This document shows positions 1 through 5,730 of a stretch of 5,743 bases of DNA, piece after piece. The stretch lies in assembly GCA_903929895.1 (NCBI GenBank), contig CAIYWM010000500.1, positions 1 through 5,743 on the forward strand. Reading direction: 5' to 3'. This DNA comes from an uncultured Alphaproteobacteria bacterium (GTDB taxonomy: Bacteria > Pseudomonadota > Alphaproteobacteria > Reyranellales > Reyranellaceae). Under the pieces are notes generated by a model. It worked only from the letters and a program-made list of their open reading frames with translations, was not told where the DNA came from and made no database searches. Every line of letters begins with the position of its first letter. Positions within the stretch are counted from its first letter, which is position 1. The position numbers and the translations under genes are program-made.

Positions 1-48
1 CGCCTCGAGCTGGCGGGCGCTGAAATCCGGCAGGGTCGGCTGGGGCAT
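1..48 (-). CDS. 5' end of an unidentified minus-strand gene (partial)
   Basis: An ATG on the minus strand (complement of 46-48) opens a frame that stays open to the window edge and reads MPQPTLPDFSARQLEA. Only 16 residues are visible, so no family can be assigned. The RQLEA string resembles the start of many LysR-type regulators, where such a motif begins the helix-turn-helix domain, but this is a weak resemblance. There is no strong Shine-Dalgarno; the bases just upstream read GTGAGCTGCC. The gene lies in the same direction as the monooxygenase gene, but a 155-base gap with a large palindrome separates them, so it may be an independent transcription unit. It could also be a spurious start. 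Confidence 0.45.
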   Translation of the reverse strand, partial: MPQPTLPDFSARQLEA

Positions 49-74
49 GGCAGCTCACGCTTTGAGAAGAAGCG

Positions 75-174
75 AAGGATCCCTCACTGCGTTCGGGATG
101 ACACCGTTTTCTTCATCGGCGCACAGCGCCCATTCCAAACAATAGTGTCATCCCGAACGCAGTGAGGGATCCTT
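75..174. repeat. REPIN-like inverted repeat pair (two 30-bp perfect arms)
   Basis: Positions 75-104 and 145-174 are exact reverse complements over 30 bases, separated by a 40-base spacer. Each arm carries the core TCATCCCGAACGCAGTGAGG or its complement, and a BamHI-type GGATCC. Each arm is itself a small hairpin: ATCCC and GGGAT pair around an 11-base loop (79-83 with 95-99 in the left arm). The spacer holds a further perfect hairpin at 118-130. Two inverted copies of a short self-palindromic unit is the layout of REPINs and other non-autonomous dispersed repeats. From memory, very similar cores recur between genes in many unrelated bacteria; I could not check this. It lies just past the stop codon of the monooxygenase gene, so in that transcript it would fold into a long hairpin that could end or protect the mRNA. 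Confidence 0.9.
118..130. repeat. Small hairpin nested in the spacer of the inverted repeat
   Basis: GGCGC (118-122) and GCGCC (126-130) pair perfectly around the loop ACA. The hairpin sits near the middle of the 40-base spacer of the larger inverted repeat, so the whole 75-174 segment could fold as one long stem with a small tip hairpin. The stem is short and could be chance in GC-rich DNA. Confidence 0.5.
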
Positions 175-203
175 GATCGTGTCCAATGTGGATCGGTTCA
201 TCG

Positions 204-1292
204 CTAAGCCGCCAGCATGCGCCCGGGGTTACGCTCGCGCAGGATCGGCATGATCCATTTGCCGAACCGCTCCGCCTCCTCGTCGTGCAGGTAGCCCGAC
301 AGGCAGAAGGAATGGCAGCCGAGATCGATGAACTTCTGCAAGGTGTCGGCGCACTGTTCGGGATCGCCGACGATGGCGATGCCGGCGCCCGGCCTGACCT
401 GGGTGATGCCGGTCCACAGATGCGGCTCGATGGTCTCGCCGATCGCCGCCAGCTCGCGCACGCGGCGGTTGGCCTCGGAAGTCGCAAACCGTTCCTTCAC
501 GAAGGCCTTCTGCGCCTCGCTGGCGTGCTCGACCAGCCCATGGGCGAAGTCCCAGGCTTCCTTCTCGGTCTGGCGACAGACGACCTGCAGGCGCATGCCG
601 AAGCCGATCTCGTTCTCGCGGCCGTGGCGCGCCGCCATCGACTTGATCTCGGCCATGTTGGCGCGGATGCGCTCGTAGGTGTCGCCCCAGAAGAGGTGCA
701 CGTCGGAATGCTTGGCCGAAATCTCCCAGGCCTGCTTCGAGCCGCCGCCGAGATAGAAGCGCGGATGCGGCTGTTGCAGCGGATAGGGCCGGATCTGGGC
801 ACCCTTGAGCTGATAGAACTTGCCGTCGAAGTTCACCGGCCCGCGCGTCGTCCACAGCGCCTTCAGGATCGAGACTTCCTCGTCCATGATCTCGTAGCGC
901 TCTTCCTTGCCCCACTTGATGCCTTCGGAGGCGTTCTCGGCCTCGCTCTGGCCCGCGATCAGGTTGATGCAGATGCGGCCGCCCGAGAGCTGGTCGAAGG
1001 CGGTGATCATCTTGGCCAGCAGCACGGGATTGATGTAGCTCGGCCGCGCCGCCACCAGCATGCGCATCGACTTGGAGCGCGCCACCATCATGGCGCTGGA
1101 GATCCACGCCTCCCAGCAGGCGGTCTGGACCGGCACCAGCATGTACTCGAAGCCCGCCGCCTCGGCCGCGCCGACGATCTTGTCGAACAGCTCGAGCGAC
1201 GGCGGCACCTGGGCGCTGGCCAGCCCATAGGCCGTGGTGTCGCCCGCCGTGGGCAGGAACCAGCCGAATTCGAGGCGCTTCTGCTCAGCCAT
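204..1292 (-). CDS. SsuD-like LLM-class FMNH2-dependent monooxygenase
   Basis: The 362-residue product aligns along its length with alkanesulfonate monooxygenase SsuD, a TIM-barrel enzyme of the bacterial luciferase-like family. SsuD uses reduced FMN and O2 to split C-S bonds in the cytoplasm. Shared landmarks include WFLPTAGD (11-18), the ACWEAW segment with Cys59, QLSGGR (101-106), QPHPRFYLGGGS (174-185), LWTGITQVRPGAG (292-304) and LSGYLH (331-336). Counterparts of the E. coli Cys54, Arg226, Arg297 and Tyr331 are present (Cys59, Arg234, Arg300, Tyr334). The counterpart of His228 is Gln236, and that of His11 is Ala16. E. coli SsuD has about 381 residues and a longer C-terminus. The start at 1292 is chosen because AAGGA lies 6 bases upstream; ATG at 1298 abuts it. 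The gene follows the receptor gene within two bases and is probably translationally coupled. No flavin reductase (SsuE) is in view. Family certain, substrate unknown. Confidence 0.9.
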   Translation of the reverse strand: MAEQKRLEFGWFLPTAGDTTAYGLASAQVPPSLELFDKIVGAAEAAGFEYMLVPVQTACWEAWISSAMMVARSKSMRMLVAARPSYINPVLLAKMITAFDQLSGGRICINLIAGQSEAENASEGIKWGKEERYEIMDEEVSILKALWTTRGPVNFDGKFYQLKGAQIRPYPLQQPHPRFYLGGGSKQAWEISAKHSDVHLFWGDTYERIRANMAEIKSMAARHGRENEIGFGMRLQVVCRQTEKEAWDFAHGLVEHASEAQKAFVKERFATSEANRRVRELAAIGETIEPHLWTGITQVRPGAGIAIVGDPEQCADTLQKFIDLGCHSFCLSGYLHDEEAERFGKWIMPILRERNPGRMLAA

Positions 1293-1294
1293 CT

Positions 1295-2260
1295 TCATTC
1301 CTTCTCGATAGCGGCGGCCTTGGCGAGCCGGCCCCATTTCTCGATCTCAGACTTGATGAAGGGCCGGACCTCCTCCGGCGCCTTGCGCTGCGGCTCGAAC
1401 GAGATGCCGCGCAGGCGCTTGATCACCTCGGGATCGGTCACGATTTCCTGCACGGCCTTGTCGATCCGCGCCACGATCTCGGGCGGCGTCTTTGCCGGCG
1501 CCATGATCACGAACCAGGCGTCGAGCGCGAACTGGCCCAGCTCCGCCTGCTGGAAGGTCGGCACCTCGGGCAGCAGCGGCGAACGCGAGTCGGACGCCAT
1601 CACCAGCGCCTTCACCTTGCCCGCCTTCACCTGCGGCACGGCAATGGCCACATCGGCGAAGGTCATGTCGATCTGGCCCGACAGGAGGTCGGCCAGCGCC
1701 TGCGGCGCGGACTTGTAGGGCACGTAGGTGATCTCGGTGCCGAGACGCTCCGCCAGTGTCGCGGTGATCACACGTGCCGAGGGCGTACCGGCCCCCGAGG
1801 TCAGCGGCGGCTTGGCCTTGGCGCGCTTGATGAAGTCGGCCAGCGTGTCCATGCCGGCATCGGCGCGCACCAGCAGGACGAACTGGATGAAGCCGTAGAA
1901 GCCTGCCGGTGCGAAATCGACCAGCGAGTCGTAAGGCACCGACTTCATGAGGTTGGGGTTGCCGGCATGCGTCGCCGCCGTGGCGATCATCAGCGTGTAG
2001 CCGTCGGGGGCAGACTTGGCCACGTAGTTGGCCGCGATCGAACCGTTGCCACCGCCCTTGTTGTCGACGATCACCGGCTGACCAAGCTTAGGCGCGAGGT
2101 ACTCCGCCATGATGCGGGCCAAGGTGTCTGTGGCGCTTCCCGCCGCATAGGGCACGACGATGGTGAGCGGCTTTGCGGGCCATGATTGAGCCCGTGCAGG
2201 AGAAGCAGCCGCGGAAGCGGCGGCGAGGATCGTCAGGGCTTTGCGCCGGCCGATTGTCAT
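1295..2260 (-). CDS. Bug-family (TTT) periplasmic solute-binding receptor
   Basis: The product is a 321-residue tripartite tricarboxylate transporter receptor of the Bug family, which captures small carboxylates or amides in the periplasm. Residues 1-24 form a signal peptide (MTIGRRKALTILAAASAAAS, then PARA) with likely cleavage after ARA. The paired Arg5-Arg6 make Tat export possible. Family landmarks follow: WPAKPLTIVVPYAAGSATD (27-45), LGQPVIVDNKGG (59-70), the PDGYTLMIAT block (85-94), and GQIDMTFADV (195-204), where many relatives also have a GxxDMxF string. Length is typical. The start at 2260 is preferred over upstream alternatives because it opens directly on the signal peptide and has AAAGG upstream at good spacing. 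It is first in an apparent operon with the monooxygenase gene. No TctA/TctB-type membrane genes are seen; orphan receptors are common in this family, so the ligand cannot be named. Confidence 0.92.
   Translation of the reverse strand: MTIGRRKALTILAAASAAASPARAQSWPAKPLTIVVPYAAGSATDTLARIMAEYLAPKLGQPVIVDNKGGGNGSIAANYVAKSAPDGYTLMIATAATHAGNPNLMKSVPYDSLVDFAPAGFYGFIQFVLLVRADAGMDTLADFIKRAKAKPPLTSGAGTPSARVITATLAERLGTEITYVPYKSAPQALADLLSGQIDMTFADVAIAVPQVKAGKVKALVMASDSRSPLLPEVPTFQQAELGQFALDAWFVIMAPAKTPPEIVARIDKAVQEIVTDPEVIKRLRGISFEPQRKAPEEVRPFIKSEIEKWGRLAKAAAIEKE
1299..1303 (-). promoter_or_regulatory. Ribosome binding site of the monooxygenase gene
   Basis: The minus strand reads AAGGA here, 6 bases before ATG at 1292 and directly abutting the in-frame ATG at 1298. 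This spacing favours the 1292 start. The site lies inside the last codons of the receptor gene (Glu-Lys-Glu-stop), so ribosomes finishing the receptor would end on top of it, which suggests translational coupling. Confidence 0.7.
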
Positions 2261-2356
2261 GCCGACCTTTATGCAAGCGGCGGCACCGATGCGCAATTGG
2301 CGCTGGTCGAGGCGCGAAAGAGGCGGCACGATCCGCCGGCTTCACAGGGAGATCTC
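2261..2356. promoter_or_regulatory. Divergent intergenic control region
   Basis: These 96 bases separate the start codons of the minus-strand receptor gene and the plus-strand GGT-like gene, so promoters for both directions should lie here or in the flanking codons. I see no convincing sigma-70 -35/-10 pair. Two small dyads stand out: GCGC-AATTG-GCGC at 2291-2303, which includes the palindrome CAATTG, and GGCGG-CACGAT-CCGCC at 2322-2337. Either could be an operator half-site pair, and the second would form a hairpin just upstream of the GGT ribosome site. Both are short for GC-rich DNA. No regulator gene is recognisable in the window. Confidence 0.55.
2346..2351 (+). promoter_or_regulatory. 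Ribosome binding site of the GGT-like gene
   Basis: AGGGAG lies 5 bases before ATG at 2357. It decides the start: the frame is open upstream to at least 2186, but that extension overlaps the receptor gene on the other strand, has no comparable ribosome site and encodes no recognisable GGT sequence. Confidence 0.75.
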
Positions 2357-3970
2357 ATGCTGCAACACGGCAGGCGTCCGACAATCGCATCGCGGCACGG
2401 CATGGTGGCGGCGGCTCATCCGCTGGCGGCGGCGGCCGGCGCGCGCATCCTGTCGAACGGCGGCAACGCGTTCGATGCGGCGGTTGCGACTGCAGCGGCA
2501 CTGAATGTCGTCGAACCCTACATGTCAGGCCTTGCCGGCCGCGGCGTCGCGACCTGCTACATCGCTGCCGAGAAGCGCGTCCGCACGCTCGACTTCGTCG
2601 GGCCGATTTCCAAGAACTTCCCGGTCGACAAGCTCAGCAACCGATCCCAGCTCCAGCGCGGCGCGCTGGCGGTCGGAGCACCGGGCAATCTCGCCGGCTG
2701 GTGCGAGCTGAACAGCAGCCATGGCAAGAAGAAGCTGCCGGAGCTCTTCGCACCGGCGATCGCCCTCGCGCGCGACGGCTTCCAGCTGATCGAGTTCAAC
2801 CTCGAGGAAATGCAGGCCATCGCCGGCGAGCTTGCGGGCCACAAGGCGCTGCATCCGGAATGGTCGCGCGTCTACACGGCGGGCGTGGGCACCGTGAAGC
2901 CGGGCTTCGTGCTCAAGCAGCCCGACCTTGCGCGCACGCTCGAGGCGCTGGCGAGCGAAGGCCCCGGCCTTCTCTACGGTGGCGCGCTGGGCCAGAAGAT
3001 CCTCGACCGGCTGACCGAACTGGGCGGCTGCATGGTGATGGACGACCTGCTGGCCGCCAAGGCCACCTGGCGCGATCCGGTCGCCGTCACCTATCGCGGG
3101 CGGACCGTCCACGTGCCGCCGCCGCCCTGCGAGGGTTTCCAGTTCCTGCTGACGCTGCGCATCCTGGAAGGCTTCGACCTCGCCGCGATGAAGCGCAATT
3201 CGACCGAGCATCTCGACACGGTGCTGCGCGCCGTCCGCCTCGCCGCCGGCGTCCGCATCGGGGCTGGCGTGCCGACGCCGCAGAAGCTGGCCGAAATCCT
3301 CTCGGACGCTCATGTCGAGACGCTGCGCGCCCGGGTGCGCGACGGCAGGCCGGTGATCGGCCCGACAGAACAGTGGACGCCACCGCAGCAGCCGGTCTCG
3401 CCGACCGACGAGAGCCACACCACGTCGTTCTCGATCGCCGATCGCGAGGGCAACCTGATCTGCCTGACGCAGAGCCTGGGCAGCGTGTTCGGATCCGGCG
3501 TCGTGGTGCCCGGCACCGGCCTCTGCCTCAACAACTTCCTCTATTGGGCCGACGTGAACCCCCAGAGCCCGAACCGCGTGAAGCCGGGCGAGCAGCTGCC
3601 GATGTGCATGGCGCCCTCGATCTCGACCAAGGACGGCGTCCCGATCCTCGCGCTGGGCACGCCGGGCAGCTACGGCATCCTCCAGACCCAGCCGCAGGCC
3701 ATGGTCCAGCATGTCGATTTCGGCCTGCCGCTGCAGCAGGCGATCGAGGCGCCACGCGGCCGCCTCACCGACGGCGCCGCGGTGCTGCTGGAATCGCGTC
3801 TGTCGCCGGAGGTGCATGCCGACCTTCGCAAGCTCGGCCACAACGTCACGACCGGTCCGGAATGGACCTGGAGCGTGGGCGGCATGCAGGGCGTCGCGAT
3901 CGATCCCGAGACCGGCATCTTCACCGGCGGCTGCGATCCCCGCCGCGACGGCTACTGCGTTCCGGCGTAG
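2357..3970 (+). CDS. Gamma-glutamyltransferase-superfamily Ntn-hydrolase with altered substrate pocket
   Basis: This 537-residue protein has the full GGT fold order. An N-terminal block (GMVAAAHPLAAAAG at 15-28, then GGNAFDAAVA at 35-44) is followed by APGNLAGW (108-115), a PPPP turn (254-257) and the nucleophile region SHTTSFSIADREGN (353-366). The family cuts itself before the first Thr, here Thr355, giving chains of about 354 and 183 residues, and then attacks amide bonds with that Thr. Later landmarks are FGSG (378-381), LCLNN (389-393) and LGTPGS (433-438). There is no signal peptide, so the enzyme is probably cytoplasmic, unlike E. coli GGT. By my alignment, residues that bind the gamma-glutamyl group in E. 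coli (Arg114, Asn411, Gln430, Asp433, Ser462, Ser463, Gly484) are Val81, Gly375, Phe394, Trp397, Met416, Cys417 and Ser438. It probably hydrolyses another amide. It precedes a peptide-type ABC binding-protein gene on the same strand. Superfamily is secure; the ggt symbol is withheld. Confidence 0.9.
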   Translation: MLQHGRRPTIASRHGMVAAAHPLAAAAGARILSNGGNAFDAAVATAAALNVVEPYMSGLAGRGVATCYIAAEKRVRTLDFVGPISKNFPVDKLSNRSQLQRGALAVGAPGNLAGWCELNSSHGKKKLPELFAPAIALARDGFQLIEFNLEEMQAIAGELAGHKALHPEWSRVYTAGVGTVKPGFVLKQPDLARTLEALASEGPGLLYGGALGQKILDRLTELGGCMVMDDLLAAKATWRDPVAVTYRGRTVHVPPPPCEGFQFLLTLRILEGFDLAAMKRNSTEHLDTVLRAVRLAAGVRIGAGVPTPQKLAEILSDAHVETLRARVRDGRPVIGPTEQWTPPQQPVSPTDESHTTSFSIADREGNLICLTQSLGSVFGSGVVVPGTGLCLNNFLYWADVNPQSPNRVKPGEQLPMCMAPSISTKDGVPILALGTPGSYGILQTQPQAMVQHVDFGLPLQQAIEAPRGRLTDGAAVLLESRLSPEVHADLRKLGHNVTTGPEWTWSVGGMQGVAIDPETGIFTGGCDPRRDGYCVPA

Positions 3971-3979
3971 AATCACCTT

Positions 3980-4001
3980 CCTCCCAACTCAAATGGGGAG
4001 G
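3980..4001 (+). other. Stem-loop 1 downstream of the GGT-like gene
   Basis: CCTCCC (3980-3985) pairs with GGGAGG (3996-4001) around a 10-base loop, starting nine bases after the stop codon. CACC at 3974-3977 offers alternative pairing with GGTG at 4000-4003. No U-run follows, so it is not a classic terminator. The C-rich/G-rich arms next to GGCGGC resemble intergenic repeats I recall from alphaproteobacteria, unverified. Confidence 0.55.
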
Positions 4002-4013
4002 TGGCGGCGTATC

Positions 4014-4033
4014 GCGGCTTGTAACCAAGCCGC
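4014..4033 (+). other. Stem-loop 2, perfect 8-bp stem
   Basis: GCGGCTTG (4014-4021) and CAAGCCGC (4026-4033) are exact complements around the tetraloop TAAC. Only two bases separate it from the next hairpin. A GC-rich stem this tight should be stable in RNA and may slow polymerase or stop exonucleases between the two genes. Confidence 0.8.
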
Positions 4034-4035
4034 TC

Positions 4036-4054
4036 GGCCGAGCTTTGCTCGGCC
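4036..4054 (+). other. Stem-loop 3, perfect 8-bp stem; possible weak terminator
   Basis: GGCCGAGC (4036-4043) and GCTCGGCC (4047-4054) pair exactly around the loop TTT. Downstream sequence is ATTAGGCATTCC, with no run of T, so intrinsic termination would be inefficient. Together with the preceding hairpin it could set unequal expression of the hydrolase gene and the binding-protein gene, which is an inference. Confidence 0.8.
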
Positions 4055-4059
4055 ATTAG

Positions 4060-4099
4060 GCATTCCTCTTGCACGGAGGGCCAAGGCAAGATGGAATGC
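4060..4099 (+). other. Stem-loop 4, 13-bp stem with one bulged base
   Basis: GCATTCCTCTTGC (4060-4072) pairs with 4086-4099 across 13 base pairs, the only defect being one unpaired T at 4092. The 13-base loop (4073-4085) exposes GGAGGG, which looks like a Shine-Dalgarno but has no start codon suitably placed after it. The structure ends 21 bases before the real ribosome site of the binding-protein gene. Confidence 0.75.
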
Positions 4100-4120
4100 G
4101 AGCCAACGAGAACGTTCATG

Positions 4121-4127
4121 AGGGGGA
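4121..4127 (+). promoter_or_regulatory. Ribosome binding site of the ABC binding-protein gene
   Basis: AGGGGGA stands 7 bases before ATG at 4135. It supports this start over the in-frame TTG codons at 4069 and 4132. The 4069 start would put 22 non-hydrophobic residues ahead of an otherwise normal signal peptide. Confidence 0.75.
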
Positions 4128-4134
4128 TGGGTTG

Positions 4135-5730
4135 ATGCGTAAACTGGCATGGCTCGCGATCGCCGCGATTGCCGTCATCGGCGCCGGCACGGCGAATGCG
4201 CAGCAGACACCGCGCAAGGGCGGCACGCTCCGGATGACCGCGCCTTATGCCGCGAGCTTCGGCAGCCTCGACCCGCACGTGACGCCGCGGGCCCAGGACG
4301 ACATCGTCGGCAAGGCGCTGCAGCGCTCGCTCTACAACTGGGACACCGCCGCCAACAAGCTGACGCTGGAACTGGCCAAGTCTGTCTCGGCATCGGCCGA
4401 CGGCCTCACCTACACCTTCAAGCTGCGCGACGACGCGTTCTTCCATAACGGCCGCAAGATGACGGCCGACGACGTGATCTTCTCCTTCACCCGCATCATG
4501 GACGGCAGCAAGGGCTATCCCGGCGCCCGCTATGTCCGCCTGATCAAGGGCGCGGTCGATGTCGAGAAGGGCACCGCCAAGGAAATCTCCGGCCTGAAGA
4601 AGGTCGACGACTACACGCTCGAGATGACGATCACCGACCGTGTCGACCCCGGCTACTACTTCTTCGGCGGTTCGACCGCGATCCTGCCCAAGGAGGAGGT
4701 CGAGAAGGGCAACTATGCCTCCAATCCGGTTGGCCTCGGCCCCTTCAAGTTCAAGGAGCACATCCCGGGCTCGCGCGTCGTGATGGACCGCTTCGACAAG
4801 TTCTACAAGACGGGCCAGCCCTACCTCGACAAGCTCGAGGTGCTGATCATGGCGGAAGCGGCCGCCCGCGACGTCGCCTTCCGCAACAAGGAGATCGACA
4901 CCTCGATTCTGGGACCCGCGCAGTACGTCGCCTATCGCGCCGATCCGCAGCTCTCGAAGGGCATCCTCGAAGTGGCCGAGATGTTCACGCGCTCGATGCA
5001 CATGAACCTGAACTCGATCAAGCCGTTCCAGGACAAGCGGGTGCGCCAGGCCTTCAACTACGCGATCGATTCCAACCTGATCATCTCGCGCCTGGTCAAG
5101 GACAAGGCCTATCGTGCCACCAGCTGGCTGCCGCCCTCGTCGGCCGCCTTCGACAAGACCGTGAAGCCCTACCCCTACGATCCCGAGAAGGCCAAGAAGC
5201 TGCTGGCCGAGGCGGGCTTCCCCAACGGCTTCGAATTCGAATGGACGACCAGCCAGAACGAGAGCTGGGGCCTGCCGATCGTCGAGGCGGTGATCCCGAT
5301 GCTGGCCCGGGTCGGCATCAAGGCCAAGCCGAAGCTGGTCGAGGTCACGGTGCTGACCGAGATTCTGATGAAGGGTGACCACCAGGCGCTGATCGCGTCG
5401 AGCCTGACCGGCCCCGACTCGCTCGCCACGCTGCGCTGCTACTATTCCAAGACACCGCGCACGGCCTGCAACTACACCGGCTTCAACAATGCCGAGTTCG
5501 ACAAGCTGCTCGACTCCGCCGCCCAGGAAGGCGACATGGCCAAGCGCGACGAGATCCTGAAGAAGGCCAACAACCTGCTCTACGACGAGGCGCCGGTCTG
5601 GTTCTTCAACTACAACAAGGCGGTCCTGGCCTTCCAGCCGTGGGTCCACGGCCTGCAGCCCAACCCGACCGAGATCACGCATCAGTACCCGGAGAACATC
5701 TGGGTCGACGCAAGCTCGCCGGCCAAGTAG
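4135..5730 (+). CDS. Family-5 ABC transporter substrate-binding protein (Dpp/Opp/GsiB-like)
   Basis: The product is a 531-residue periplasmic solute-binding protein of the peptide/nickel/glutathione class. It delivers ligand to an ABC importer whose permeases and ATPases are not in the window. A signal peptide spans residues 1-22 (Arg2-Lys3, hydrophobic core, ANA before the cut), so the mature chain starts QQTPRKGGTLRM. Family landmarks are DGLTYTFKLRDDAFFHNG (89-106) followed by MTADDVIFSFTRI, the NPVGLGPFKFKEH block (197-209), KRVRQAFNYAID (301-312) and PYDPEKAKKLLAEAGFPNG (347-365). Length matches the family (about 500-550). Cys435 and Cys445, ten residues apart in an exported protein, could form a disulfide. 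The gene follows the GGT-like gene on the same strand. The pairing recalls E. coli iaaA-gsiABCD, where an Ntn-hydrolase gene precedes a glutathione importer. Ligand specificity cannot be read from sequence; peptides, opines or other amides are all possible. The stop codon lies 13 bases from the window end. Confidence 0.93.
   Translation: MRKLAWLAIAAIAVIGAGTANAQQTPRKGGTLRMTAPYAASFGSLDPHVTPRAQDDIVGKALQRSLYNWDTAANKLTLELAKSVSASADGLTYTFKLRDDAFFHNGRKMTADDVIFSFTRIMDGSKGYPGARYVRLIKGAVDVEKGTAKEISGLKKVDDYTLEMTITDRVDPGYYFFGGSTAILPKEEVEKGNYASNPVGLGPFKFKEHIPGSRVVMDRFDKFYKTGQPYLDKLEVLIMAEAAARDVAFRNKEIDTSILGPAQYVAYRADPQLSKGILEVAEMFTRSMHMNLNSIKPFQDKRVRQAFNYAIDSNLIISRLVKDKAYRATSWLPPSSAAFDKTVKPYPYDPEKAKKLLAEAGFPNGFEFEWTTSQNESWGLPIVEAVIPMLARVGIKAKPKLVEVTVLTEILMKGDHQALIASSLTGPDSLATLRCYYSKTPRTACNYTGFNNAEFDKLLDSAAQEGDMAKRDEILKKANNLLYDEAPVWFFNYNKAVLAFQPWVHGLQPNPTEITHQYPENIWVDASSPAK

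Noticed and set aside
186..1718. A 510-codon open frame on the plus strand antisense to the monooxygenase and receptor genes
   Set aside because: It runs across two convincing genes and has a low-complexity His/Arg/Ala/Gly-rich composition and no family signature. The same codon-bias artefact explains it.
2261..2296. Possible minus-strand promoter TTGCGC-17-CATAAA ahead of the receptor gene
   Set aside because: The -35 match is poor, and the -10 would overlap the ribosome site and place the transcript start at the ATG. Probably chance.
2186..2356. N-terminal extension of the GGT-like protein
   Set aside because: The extra 57 residues resemble no GGT sequence, overlap the receptor's start on the other strand, and are bypassed by a good ribosome site at 2346-2351.
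2525..3976. A 483-codon antisense frame and a 628-codon overlapping plus frame across the GGT-like gene
   Set aside because: Both are rich in Arg/Ala/Gly/His without motifs, whereas the 2357 frame shows the complete GGT domain order and has a good ribosome site.
4014..4054. Classic rho-independent terminator at the tandem hairpins
   Set aside because: Strong stems are present but no T-tract follows either hairpin, so full termination is unlikely.
3971..4134. Riboswitch in the spacer upstream of the binding-protein gene
   Set aside because: I could not match conserved cores of TPP, cobalamin, FMN, SAM or glycine riboswitches. The region is reported only as stem-loops of unknown role.
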